Below are positions 9,036 to 17,500 of a stretch of 64,000 bases of DNA, piece after piece. The stretch covers positions 186,001 to 250,000 of IMG/VR virus record IMGVR_UViG_3300048121_001678; one strand, 5' to 3'. Every line of letters begins with the position of its first letter. Position 1 is the first letter of the stretch. The DNA is from a virus. The notes under the pieces were generated by a model. It did not search any database. It was not told the DNA's origin and was given only the letters and a program-made list of their open reading frames with translations. Both the position numbers and the translations under genes were made by a program.

Positions 9036-9804
9036 CTACCTTAATCCGTCTTTGACTGATTTAGAAACCGTTAAATTAATTAAAGAAAAAATCGAAAGTA
9101 ATACCCCGTTCGCACTAACAAGATTTGGTGATGGTGAAATATATATATTAAATAGAAATGCTAGTGAACATTTTTTGAAAAAAAACCTAAATGAATGGGG
9201 GTATAATTATCCATCTCAGATTAATGAATTTTATGATGATGCTAATACCATATTAAAAAGGTCAATAGTACTATCGGATGTTATTGGGTTAATGAACCCT
9301 AATTGTGTAATTGCAAAACATATTAATTACAAGAGTAGTGTGTGGTCTTTGAAAAAGGAGGATATTGTATCTTTCGGGGCCGATATATCAAAATTGAAGA
9401 TATGTAATCACATGATTAGTAGAAGTGAAATTATGGGTTCCCTACAAGGATTTAAAAACATAATACAAGGTAAAAGTTTTCATATTATTTCTCGTAATAC
9501 TAATGAAATGAAAAATAGAAAATTAGAAGACCTATTTAATGTGAAAATTACTTATACTCATCACCCTAACAATATTAATTTTAACAATAGAGAGGACTTC
9601 ATTAGTGGATTTAAAGACATAAAAGAGGATATCGTAATTATGGGTGTGGGACTACAAAAAGATTATGGTATAATTTTAAGAGATAATTATGGTAAGATTG
9701 CTTTAGATATGGGAGCCACTATGGATGCGTGGTCAGGTATAATTAGTCGACCGTGGTTTAATAATGGAAACTTACAAGATTACTTAATTCTAAAAAATAA
9801 TTAA
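9025..9804 (+). CDS. GT-D-type glycosyltransferase
   Basis: A 259-residue protein. FALTRFGDGEIYIL near the N-terminus and ALDMGATMDAWSGI near the C-terminus match the conserved motifs of GT-D (DUF1792-like) glycosyltransferases, in which the Asp-Gly-Glu motif binds metal and sugar nucleotide. DIVIMGVGLQKDYG is the intervening Rossmann strand. It overlaps the acyltransferase by 11 bases. The acceptor is unknown. Confidence 0.75.
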   Translation: MESNYLNPSLTDLETVKLIKEKIESNTPFALTRFGDGEIYILNRNASEHFLKKNLNEWGYNYPSQINEFYDDANTILKRSIVLSDVIGLMNPNCVIAKHINYKSSVWSLKKEDIVSFGADISKLKICNHMISRSEIMGSLQGFKNIIQGKSFHIISRNTNEMKNRKLEDLFNVKITYTHHPNNINFNNREDFISGFKDIKEDIVIMGVGLQKDYGIILRDNYGKIALDMGATMDAWSGIISRPWFNNGNLQDYLILKNN

Positions 9805-9807
9805 ATA

Positions 9808-10626
9808 ATGAAAAATGTAGTAGGAATTATTGGAAATGGTTTTGTAGGGGAATCACAGGCGTTTGCCTTTTCACCAACAAACGAGATAAGAATATATGAT
9901 ATTGACTCATTGAGGTCTACACATACGTTAGAGGAGACTCACGAGTCAGACTTTGTATTTGTTTGTGTACCAACACCAATGACTATTGAGGGTAAACAAG
10001 ATTTGACGTTTATAGAAAATGTATTTAAGGATTCTAAGAAAGGTCCAATCTATATTATTAAATCAACTGTTTTGCCTGGTACCACAGAAAAACTGCAAAA
10101 AAAATACCCAAATTTAAACATAATTTTCTCACCTGAGTTCCTAACAGAAAGAACCGCAAAATTGGATATGTTAACTCAGTCGAGAGTAATTTTTGGTGGT
10201 GAAAAACACTTAACTGATAAGGTTGAAGAACTTTTTAGTGGTAGATTCATGAATAGACATTTTATACATACAGACTCTAAAACCGCAGAATTTATAAAGT
10301 ATATGAATAATACATATTTTGCAACTAAGGTATCAATTATGAATGAATACTACAGGTTGGCCGAATTAGTGGGGGTTAATTGGGAAGATGCACTATATGG
10401 TTTTGCATCGGACGGTAGAGTTGGTGATTCACACTTACACGTGCCGGGTCCTGATGGTAAAGTTGGATTTGGCGGTACTTGTTTTCCAAAAGACATCAAT
10501 GCACTTATGAATATGGCAAAAGACGTAGGAGTTAACATGAATGTTTTAGAAGCGGCATGGAAAACAAATTTAGAAGTTAGACCTGAGCAAGACTGGACTA
10601 AGTTAAAAGGTCGTGCGATTTCATAA
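9808..10626 (+). CDS. Short UDP-glucose/GDP-mannose 6-dehydrogenase family protein
   Basis: A 272-residue protein. The N-terminal NAD-binding domain starts GIIGNGFVGESQ. FVCVPTPM and IKSTVLPGTT are typical of the family. The linker helix contains AEFIKYMNNTYFATKVSIMNE. The catalytic cysteine sits in GFGGTCFPKDINAL. Family enzymes are about 390-450 residues; here the C-terminal UDP-binding domain is absent and the protein ends soon after the Cys motif. No frameshifted remnant is visible in the 90 bases after the stop, so the short form seems genuine. It would oxidise a nucleotide sugar to the uronic acid, if active without that domain. It closes the sugar island. Confidence 0.8.
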   Translation: MKNVVGIIGNGFVGESQAFAFSPTNEIRIYDIDSLRSTHTLEETHESDFVFVCVPTPMTIEGKQDLTFIENVFKDSKKGPIYIIKSTVLPGTTEKLQKKYPNLNIIFSPEFLTERTAKLDMLTQSRVIFGGEKHLTDKVEELFSGRFMNRHFIHTDSKTAEFIKYMNNTYFATKVSIMNEYYRLAELVGVNWEDALYGFASDGRVGDSHLHVPGPDGKVGFGGTCFPKDINALMNMAKDVGVNMNVLEAAWKTNLEVRPEQDWTKLKGRAIS

Positions 10627-10717
10627 TAGTATAAGGGGTTACTTTCATTAGTTTATTACTAATTTAGGTATTAGTTTAGTGTATTAAACACGACCTAAAA
10701 TTATTTTAAATAAGTTA

Positions 10718-11428
10718 ATGGCAACAAAAGGAAAAAAAGTAGATATCACTACTAAAAAATCACGTAAAGAGATAATTCGTGAAATTATTGGAAGAACACC
10801 AAGAAAAAAATTCTTATCTGAAAATCAAAAAGTTTACTACAATCATCTAACAGACAACGAAATAACGATATGTACAGGACCTGCGGGTGTTGGTAAATCA
10901 TATGTTGCTATGAGTGCTGCAGTACAATTACTTCTTGATGAAAACAATTCTTATGAAAAAATAATTATCGTAAGACCAGCTGTCGAAGCAGAAGAAAAAT
11001 TAGGTGCACTGCCTGGTAACTTAGAAGAAAAGTTAGACCCATATATATTTCCATCATATTATTTACTAAATAAAATAGTTGGTAAGAGTGTTAGGGAAAA
11101 ATTAAAAGAATACGATATAATTGAGGTGTTTGCCTTGGCATACATGAGAGGTATGAATATTGATAACTCAATATTAATTTTTGAGGAGGCACAAAATTCA
11201 ACACCATCACAGATGAAGTTATTATTGACAAGAATAGGATTTAATAGTAAATTCTTTATATCGGGTGATATTGAACAAACTGACCGTTATAAAGATAAAA
11301 CACAATCAGGTCTTTATGACGCAATGAATAAGTTTTCAGATTTACCTGAAGTGGGTACTTTTAATTTTGAAAATGAAGATATAATTAGAAACCCAATAAT
11401 TGGTAAAATATTAAAAAAATACGAATGA
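10718..11428 (+). CDS. phoH: PhoH-like ATPase
   Basis: A 236-residue P-loop ATPase. Walker A is CTGPAGVGKSYVAM and Walker B is SILIFEEAQN. IIVRPAVEAEEKLGALPG and FISGDIEQTDR are hallmark PhoH segments. PhoH proteins are linked to RNA processing and occur in many phages. The first 30 residues are basic (ATKGKKVDITTKKSRKEI). A 91-base gap separates it from the sugar island, and no clear promoter was found there. It overlaps the next gene by 4 bases. Confidence 0.9.
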   Translation: MATKGKKVDITTKKSRKEIIREIIGRTPRKKFLSENQKVYYNHLTDNEITICTGPAGVGKSYVAMSAAVQLLLDENNSYEKIIIVRPAVEAEEKLGALPGNLEEKLDPYIFPSYYLLNKIVGKSVREKLKEYDIIEVFALAYMRGMNIDNSILIFEEAQNSTPSQMKLLLTRIGFNSKFFISGDIEQTDRYKDKTQSGLYDAMNKFSDLPEVGTFNFENEDIIRNPIIGKILKKYE

Positions 11429-12024
11429 AAATTGCATTTGAAATAAATGGTGTTTTAAGGAATACTTTTGGTAAGGCTGAGGAAGTTTATCAAAAATTCT
11501 TTATTGATGATTACATAAAAGGTGAGGATGAAGAAGAGTTTGAATTTAGATTAAATCTCCCAATAACCTCAACGACTCTAAGTCAACATTTTGTTTTCCC
11601 CGATGAGGAGAGACTTATGGAGTTTTTCTATGTGGATTTCCCTATGAATATTTTTGGTCATTCACAGTCAACTGAAACTTCAACATTTCATGACTTAAAT
11701 GACATATACAAAGATTTAAGGGAAAATCATGAGTTAGTAATTATTTCTAATGAAATTGAGAAATCAAAACCAGCAACATTATTTTTTCTATCTAAGTTTG
11801 GATGTATGTTTGAAAAAATATTATTTTATAATCAATATACTGAGAAAGATATATTATCAGATGTTGATATTATAGTATCCACTCAACCACAAATTTTAGA
11901 TTCCGAATACGGTTTTAAAACCATAAAATATAAAACTACATATAATGAAAATACGTCCTCTGATTTTGAGATTGAAACCTTAAAAGGATTTAAAGACTTA
12001 TATGAAAAACTAAATTTAAAATGA
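11425..12024 (+). CDS. Degenerate HAD-like protein
   Basis: A 199-residue protein whose N-terminus, KIAFEINGVLRNTFGK, aligns by eye with HAD motif I (DxDGVLR), but the nucleophile and general acid Asp pair is Glu and Asn. LVIISNEIEKSKPATLFFL occupies the place of motif II and its helix, and ILSDVDIIVSTQPQIL that of the later acidic motif. It therefore looks like a HAD fold that lost phosphatase chemistry and may have a binding or structural role. It sits between PhoH and an unknown small gene, with 4-base overlaps on both sides. Confidence 0.5.
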   Translation: MKIAFEINGVLRNTFGKAEEVYQKFFIDDYIKGEDEEEFEFRLNLPITSTTLSQHFVFPDEERLMEFFYVDFPMNIFGHSQSTETSTFHDLNDIYKDLRENHELVIISNEIEKSKPATLFFLSKFGCMFEKILFYNQYTEKDILSDVDIIVSTQPQILDSEYGFKTIKYKTTYNENTSSDFEIETLKGFKDLYEKLNLK

Positions 12025-12320
12025 TTGAAATTTTAGGACACCTTTATTACATTGATTTATCAGAATTAGAGAATTTTGTAGAATTAGACACACCAAAATC
12101 AGTAGGAAAAGAAGAGGGAAGTAGTGATGAATTAAAGGACTACCAACACTTCTCTATTATTAAGTATGAGGTTATCAAAACAATGATTGAAGTAATACTA
12201 ACAGAAAGAGAAGAACTTGATGATAATTTAGGTATTCACACATCAAGAAATACAAGTATTCCCTTTCGTGTAGCTTTTAATACATTATTAAGACATAATA
12301 TAATTAAATTTATCGACTAA
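12021..12320 (+). CDS. Unknown small protein
   Basis: A 99-residue protein, acidic in the middle and with a predicted helix at EVIKTMIEVILTEREEL. No family recognised. It is coupled to both neighbours by overlaps (ATGA at the start, TAATG at the end), so it is expressed with the HAD-like and glycosyltransferase genes. Confidence 0.6.
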   Translation: MIEILGHLYYIDLSELENFVELDTPKSVGKEEGSSDELKDYQHFSIIKYEVIKTMIEVILTEREELDDNLGIHTSRNTSIPFRVAFNTLLRHNIIKFID

Positions 12321-13384
12321 TGGACCAAGAAACAATTAAAAAAGTTGAAGTCTCTATAGAAAAATTAAGAGACAAAACATCGAGAATTTACCTTATGGTA
12401 CAAGATACTAAGGGTAACGCAAAAGCCAGTATCAGATACACGTATCAAATGGCTTTAACACTAAAAAATAATGGATTTAACCCCATTATATTACATGAAT
12501 CTAACGACTATACGGGCGTTGGGGCGTGGATGGGAGATGAGTATATGGAAATCACTCATCAATCAATTGAAGGTCAAAACCTTCAAATAACACCTGAAGA
12601 CTTTGTAATTATCCCTGAACTATATGGTCACGTTATGGACCAAATCAAAGATTTACCATGTGGTAAAATTGTTTTGTGTCAAGCGTATGATTACATGTTG
12701 GAAACAGTTCAACCAGGTATGAATTGGTCAAATTATGGTTTTTTAAAGTGTATTACCACTAATGAGACACAAAAAGAATTTATCAGTGGAATTATGAAGA
12801 ATACATCCCTTGATGTCGTTACACCTTTAATACCTGAAATTTTCACTAAGAAGTCAATTCCGGCAAAACCGATTATCTCAATTCACACACGTGACCAAAG
12901 AGACACAATGAAAATCATAAAGTCATTCTACTTAAAATACCCTCAATTTAGATGGATTACTTTCCGTGATATGAGAGGTTTGAATCAGGAAGAATTTGTT
13001 ACTAACCTACAAGAATCATTCGTATCTGTATGGGTGGATGATATTAGTGGTTTAGGGACTTATCCACTTGAAAGTATGGCTTGTGGTACACCAGTAATTG
13101 GTAAAGTACCTAATATGAAACCTGAGTGGATGTTAGACACAAATGGAGTATGGACTTATGAGGTAAATAATATGGTGGATATCATCGCAGAATATACACA
13201 GAATTGGTTAGAAGATAACATATCTGAGAGTCTTTACGAGTCTGGATATGAGACTTCATCAAAATACCAACAAACAGAAGAGTTTGAAACTAACATAGTA
13301 TCTCTGTTTACATCATACTTGAAATCGAGAATGGAGTCATTTCAATCTCAAATTGATAAATTAACAGTAAAAGAAGAAGAATAA
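12320..13384 (+). CDS. Glycosyltransferase, GT-B-like
   Basis: A 354-residue protein. The second half has SVWVDDISGLGTYPLESMACGTPVIG, the donor-binding motif of GT4-type enzymes with its conserved Glu and Gly. The first half is Rossmann-like (IYLMVQDTKGNAKASIRYTY; GFNPIILHE). The last 40 residues form a charged helix. It is followed after two bases by a GT2 gene, forming a second small sugar-transfer pair separated from the main island by PhoH and two unknown genes. Conserved relatives in T4-like phages of this type often lie close to tail genes, which may point to modification of the virion; this is inference. Confidence 0.75.
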   Translation: MDQETIKKVEVSIEKLRDKTSRIYLMVQDTKGNAKASIRYTYQMALTLKNNGFNPIILHESNDYTGVGAWMGDEYMEITHQSIEGQNLQITPEDFVIIPELYGHVMDQIKDLPCGKIVLCQAYDYMLETVQPGMNWSNYGFLKCITTNETQKEFISGIMKNTSLDVVTPLIPEIFTKKSIPAKPIISIHTRDQRDTMKIIKSFYLKYPQFRWITFRDMRGLNQEEFVTNLQESFVSVWVDDISGLGTYPLESMACGTPVIGKVPNMKPEWMLDTNGVWTYEVNNMVDIIAEYTQNWLEDNISESLYESGYETSSKYQQTEEFETNIVSLFTSYLKSRMESFQSQIDKLTVKEEE

Positions 13385-13386
13385 TT

Positions 13387-14184
13387 ATGAAAGATATATC
13401 AGTAGTTCTCCCTATTGAGAGCTCAAAACACAAAAATTTTGTAGAGTTGTTTACAAACGCAATTAAATCAATTCAAAATCAATCAGTACCACCAAAAGAG
13501 CTAGTGTTAGTTCATTCTAATGAAGAGTCTTTAGTCGAGTTTTTAACTAACTTCGAATTTAGTGGTTTAACTGTTAATATGGTTGAAAATAAAGGTAACA
13601 CTGATTTTGCATCGCAAATGAATTTAGGTGTAGAAAAATCAGAGTCTGAATGGGTTTCATTTTTAGAATTTGACGATGAGTATGCAACTATATGGTTTAA
13701 AAATGTTCAAACATTTATAGAAGCACATCCAAATGTCGGAGGATTCTTATCGTTAGTTGTTGATGTTGACCACAAAGGTCAATTTGCTGGTTTCACAAAT
13801 GAGGCTACTTTCGCAGCGTCAATGAACACAGAAATTGGTTATTTAACCAATGAAGTCTTACTCGATTATCAAAACTTCCAATCTGCAGGTATGGTAATTA
13901 ATAAAAAAACATATCAGGATATGGGTGGTTTTAAACCGTCTTTTAAACTCACATTCGTATATGAATTCTTATTAAGATTAACATATAACTCGGTTAAAAT
14001 TATGACAATACCTAAAATTGGGTATAAGCACCTTAACATGAGAGAAGGTTCTATATTTTGGAACTATAAAAATGGAGATAATAAAGTTACTGAAGACGAG
14101 ATTAGATTTTGGTTAGACTCGGCAAAAAAAGAGCATTTCTTTACTGAAGATAGAAACATAAAATATGAATCTGAAACTGTTTAA
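13387..14184 (+). CDS. GT2-family glycosyltransferase
   Basis: A 265-residue GT-A protein. DISVVLPIESSKHKNF opens like GT2 enzymes, NKGNTDFASQMNLGVEKS matches the helix that holds the nucleotide, and WVSFLEFDDEY holds the DDx metal motif. QNFQSAGMVINKKTYQDMGGF fits the acceptor-side conserved region. The stop shares one base with the next ATG (TAATG), coupling it to the sigma-like gene. Confidence 0.8.
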   Translation: MKDISVVLPIESSKHKNFVELFTNAIKSIQNQSVPPKELVLVHSNEESLVEFLTNFEFSGLTVNMVENKGNTDFASQMNLGVEKSESEWVSFLEFDDEYATIWFKNVQTFIEAHPNVGGFLSLVVDVDHKGQFAGFTNEATFAASMNTEIGYLTNEVLLDYQNFQSAGMVINKKTYQDMGGFKPSFKLTFVYEFLLRLTYNSVKIMTIPKIGYKHLNMREGSIFWNYKNGDNKVTEDEIRFWLDSAKKEHFFTEDRNIKYESETV

Positions 14185-14939
14185 TGTTTTTATCAGGAGA
14201 CACAAACGGTCCGTTACCTACACCAACTAAAAAAAGAGGTAGGAAACCAAAACCGGGTAGTAATTATTTTGATGTGAGAGAAGAGAATGCCGTTAGGATG
14301 TTTCTCACCGCCTCCACAACAACAGAAAAGAATGAGATTTATAATGAATTTTTAAAAGCACCATTAGATAAAATGATTGAGTCTATTATCAGAAGATATA
14401 AACTTTATCGTAAAGGAATGGATTTTAGAGATATACATGTAGATACACATTCTTTTCTAATTACTAAAGTAGATAAATTTAAACCAGCAAAAGGTAAGAA
14501 AGCATATTCTTATTTTGGTACTATTTGTAAAAACTATTTGATGGGTCAAATCATCAAAGACCAAAAAGACCAAAATAGAAAGATATCTTACGAAGACATA
14601 TCATCATCATTAGAAAGTAGACCTGACTTAATATATCATTTAGAACATGATGTTGTTGAACCAAGTCAGGTTATTAAACATTTTTTAAAGGAAATGGAAG
14701 AGTTTATGGATAAAACTAATTTAAATAAAAATGAAGTTAAATTGGGTTATGCGTTAATGGAGTTGTTTGAAAATTATGAAACTATTTTTATTGGTACTGA
14801 TAATAATAAATTTAATAAAAATATCATATTACTCTCATTAAGAGAAATGACGAATTTATCCACTAAAGAAATCAGAACCTCAATGAAGAAATATAAAACA
14901 CTGTATTATAATTTGGTTAAAAAAATCAATAATATATAA
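14184..14939 (+). CDS. Late-transcription sigma factor, T4 gp55-like
   Basis: A 251-residue protein. Residues about 50-130 resemble sigma region 2: a helix PLDKMIESIIRRYKLYRK, then DTHSFLITKVDKFKPAKG and KAYSYFGTICKNYLMGQI, the core-binding and -10 recognition helices. The N-terminus carries KKRGRKPKPG, a basic AT-hook-like stretch. No typical region 4 is seen, as in T4 gp55, which recognises only a TATAAATA -10 element. A matching motif occurs in front of many late genes in this window, which supports the call. It lies directly upstream of baseplate genes. Confidence 0.65.
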   Translation: MFLSGDTNGPLPTPTKKRGRKPKPGSNYFDVREENAVRMFLTASTTTEKNEIYNEFLKAPLDKMIESIIRRYKLYRKGMDFRDIHVDTHSFLITKVDKFKPAKGKKAYSYFGTICKNYLMGQIIKDQKDQNRKISYEDISSSLESRPDLIYHLEHDVVEPSQVIKHFLKEMEEFMDKTNLNKNEVKLGYALMELFENYETIFIGTDNNKFNKNIILLSLREMTNLSTKEIRTSMKKYKTLYYNLVKKINNI

Positions 14940-14954
14940 AATTTAGACCAAAGA

Positions 14955-14962
14955 TATTTATA
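14955..14962 (+). promoter_or_regulatory. Late-type promoter motif (TATTTATA)
   Basis: TATTTATA followed by AATA lies only 4 bases before the ATG at 14967. The motif fits the late consensus of the window, but the spacing is shorter than the usual 12-19 bases, so the start may lie elsewhere or the transcript may be nearly leaderless. Confidence 0.4.
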
Positions 14963-14966
14963 AATA

Positions 14967-15344
14967 ATGGGAAGACCAAAGAAAAAAGAGATTGTACTAA
15001 ATAAAGACTCGGTTTTAAGTCTTATGCAAGAAATCTACAATGAACTTGTGGAACAAAGAAGTACTGCGGTTAGAATACAAAACAAAATGCTTGGAATGTT
15101 AAAAGAACCAAAAGACATGACAGTAATTGGTCCCGTTATAAAAGAACAACAAAAGATTATTAATGACACCATAGAGAAAAAACTATCGTTGTCAAAATTA
15201 CAGTCATCTATTTGGGAAAAATCTCAAAACACATCAGAGGAGTCATTTAATATATCCGATATGGATGACGATGTTCTCTCAGCACTTATTGAAAAGGATT
15301 CTGACACCAGTAAGGGTAATACTGAAGGGTATAAACTAGATTAA
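14967..15344 (+). CDS. Unknown protein, probably tail or baseplate related
   Basis: A 125-residue mostly helical protein. It starts MGRPKKKEIVL, a basic cluster, and continues with a long helix (SLMQEIYNELVEQRSTAVRIQNK). The C-terminal third is acidic. No family recognised. It is the first gene after the sigma-like factor and precedes a large structural gene, so a role in tail assembly is likely by position only. Confidence 0.6.
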   Translation: MGRPKKKEIVLNKDSVLSLMQEIYNELVEQRSTAVRIQNKMLGMLKEPKDMTVIGPVIKEQQKIINDTIEKKLSLSKLQSSIWEKSQNTSEESFNISDMDDDVLSALIEKDSDTSKGNTEGYKLD

Positions 15345-15354
15345 ATTATTCATT

Positions 15355-17298
15355 ATGGGTTTAGATACAGAAAATGATTATAAAAATGCAAAGTCTAAAA
15401 TTAAGTCGTTTCAGACAACTGTTGAAACCAGAAAAAATGAGGCAGAATCTAAAAAAAGTACCAGTTTAGATAATTTTGAAAAATCTAAAGATAAGATGTT
15501 TAGTAACCTCAACGAATGGGGTGACACCGTAGATGGTATAACTGCCGAGAAAAAAAAACAACTACAGTCAAAAGTTAAAACACAATTAGACCAATTAACT
15601 GAGGTTTTTATGATTGCATCATCTAAAGGTGGTGACAGTAAAAGTGTAAATCAACTTTTTGATATATACAGTCAAACAATACTGAATACCAAACTAAGGA
15701 TTCAAGAATTATTCATAAAAGAAACAATAAAGGCTGCCGGTTGTTCCGAAGAACAACAATTTACAGAGGACCCATTATATATTAGAGTACAATCAATTGA
15801 CCTTTATAAAAAGTTATTTGAAGACCCTAATAGTGATGATGGTTCGATACTTTATGAAAAATTCATAACACCCAACGGAACATCACCATACTCGATGAAT
15901 CGCGAGTTATATAATAGATTACAACAAGTAGGTGTGTCATTCTCCAATCAAAATAGTGGTTCGAGTTATATTGGAGCATCAAACAATCAGATTTTTGACA
16001 TTGTATATGTTAATACGGATAATAATGGTAATAATGGTGATTTTTATAAAGTTACCCTTAAAGGTGACACTAGTGGGGTTGGTAGCATTACTCGATTTTT
16101 ACAAGATTACTACAATTCCATCAATATTTTAGATATTGATGAATTAATAACTATATTAATAAATAGGTTAACAAACGCAGTGTCAGTAAATTTAAATGTG
16201 GATTTAGACACAGATAGAGAACAATTAAAAATTGAGAAATTATTACAACGTATATTAGGTCTTTGTTTTGATAACACAAAAGAGATTGACGTATCAGGTA
16301 TCGCCAAATTATCGGTTTCCGATAATATTGATGAAAGTTTTTTTGAGTTAAACAGTACTGATTTACGTAATATTGAAAATCAGTTAGATAATATACAAAA
16401 AGGTGTTACTGAATTTACAGATTGTGACGATGTAAAATTACCAATAAACACCGAAGCAATTATTAACGGTATTAAGAACGTTAGAAATGAAACTACTGAA
16501 ACTAAAAAATTAGAGGCGTTTAAAAGTTTAATAGATGACTTATCAAATGACGAAGAATGGAAGTTATTGGTACCTAATATAAATATAAATGCGTCTGTTA
16601 AGTTTGATTTATTAGGTATAATACCAAAAGGAATACTGGAGTTAATTTTATCACCTAAGAGTTTGTTAGGTGTAATGATAGTATTTAAATCAGTACAAAA
16701 TCAAATTGCCGATAAAATAGACACTTTAGAAGATTTCTTTATTTATTTTAAAAACTTTGTAGTTGAGTTGATGAGTAAAATCGGGGCGATTTTTGTTGAA
16801 GAACTTTTCAATGAAATTAAAAAGAATTTATCTGAATTAGTACAAACTATTCTTATGGAGATTGCAACCGAATCTAAAAATGCACAAGCAAGAATGATAT
16901 TCTCAATAATAAATGCAGTTTTAATAATTCGTGATTTAGTTACAGATTGGAGACAATGTAAAAGTGTTGTTGACGAATTATTACAATTACTAAGTTTGGC
17001 CGGTAGCCAACTTAACTTAGGTTTACCAGCATTTACATTATCTTTATCTAAGTTTTTACCTGGTATGTCGGAGACTAGGTCGTTAGCTAACATAATTGAG
17101 GAGTTACAAAAATCAGGTATACCTACAGGTGATTTACCTGGTGGTGTACCTAATGTAATGAATCAATTTATGAGTTCACAAATTAATGGTCAACATAAAG
17201 AAATGCAAGAAAATGGTAAAACAGAAATCACAATACCCCCATTAGCGGTGGTCGGTGGGACTACATTACCTGTTAAAGCTAGTGGTAAATCTTATTAA
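15355..17298 (+). CDS. Large tail/baseplate structural protein
   Basis: A 647-residue protein with no enzymatic motif. Residues 1-90 are a charged coiled-coil-like helix (NDYKNAKSKIKSFQTT). Residues 430-510 hold hydrophobic stretches (FDLLGIIPKGILELILSPKS; FFIYFKNFVVELMSKIGAIF) that suggest buried helices or membrane-interacting segments. The C-terminus is rich in Pro, Gly and Thr. Position before the gp5-like hub gene makes it a candidate baseplate hub or tape-measure-chaperone-like component, but no T4 counterpart was recognised. Confidence 0.55.
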   Translation: MGLDTENDYKNAKSKIKSFQTTVETRKNEAESKKSTSLDNFEKSKDKMFSNLNEWGDTVDGITAEKKKQLQSKVKTQLDQLTEVFMIASSKGGDSKSVNQLFDIYSQTILNTKLRIQELFIKETIKAAGCSEEQQFTEDPLYIRVQSIDLYKKLFEDPNSDDGSILYEKFITPNGTSPYSMNRELYNRLQQVGVSFSNQNSGSSYIGASNNQIFDIVYVNTDNNGNNGDFYKVTLKGDTSGVGSITRFLQDYYNSINILDIDELITILINRLTNAVSVNLNVDLDTDREQLKIEKLLQRILGLCFDNTKEIDVSGIAKLSVSDNIDESFFELNSTDLRNIENQLDNIQKGVTEFTDCDDVKLPINTEAIINGIKNVRNETTETKKLEAFKSLIDDLSNDEEWKLLVPNININASVKFDLLGIIPKGILELILSPKSLLGVMIVFKSVQNQIADKIDTLEDFFIYFKNFVVELMSKIGAIFVEELFNEIKKNLSELVQTILMEIATESKNAQARMIFSIINAVLIIRDLVTDWRQCKSVVDELLQLLSLAGSQLNLGLPAFTLSLSKFLPGMSETRSLANIIEELQKSGIPTGDLPGGVPNVMNQFMSSQINGQHKEMQENGKTEITIPPLAVVGGTTLPVKASGKSY

Positions 17299-17299
17299 G

Positions 17300-17497
17300 A
17301 TGGAAGAGGAAAGAATAAAAAATATAATATCTAATTTTAAGAGTAAGAGTAATAACGAGTTAAAAGAAGTTTTAACCGAGTTATCAAAAGATTTTGAAGA
17401 GACTAAAGGTTTGTTGATTAAGTTATCCCACCATTTAGATTCTACAGAAAATTTATATAATAGTATTTTAAAAGAGTATAAAAAAAGAGGTAATTAA
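17300..17497 (+). CDS. Small helical protein in the tail operon
   Basis: A 65-residue protein, almost entirely charged helix (IKNIISNFKSKSNNELKEVL; DSTENLYNSILKEYKKR), suggesting a coiled coil. An in-frame ATG at 17255 lies inside the gene before, but the ATG at 17300 follows that gene's stop by one base and gives a normal start. Candidate small chaperone or baseplate accessory protein by position only. Confidence 0.6.
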   Translation: MEEERIKNIISNFKSKSNNELKEVLTELSKDFEETKGLLIKLSHHLDSTENLYNSILKEYKKRGN

Positions 17498-17500
17498 GAG

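Noticed and set aside
10627-10717. Frameshifted remainder of the sugar dehydrogenase
   Set aside because: The 91 bases contain stops in all plus frames and no similarity to the missing domain.
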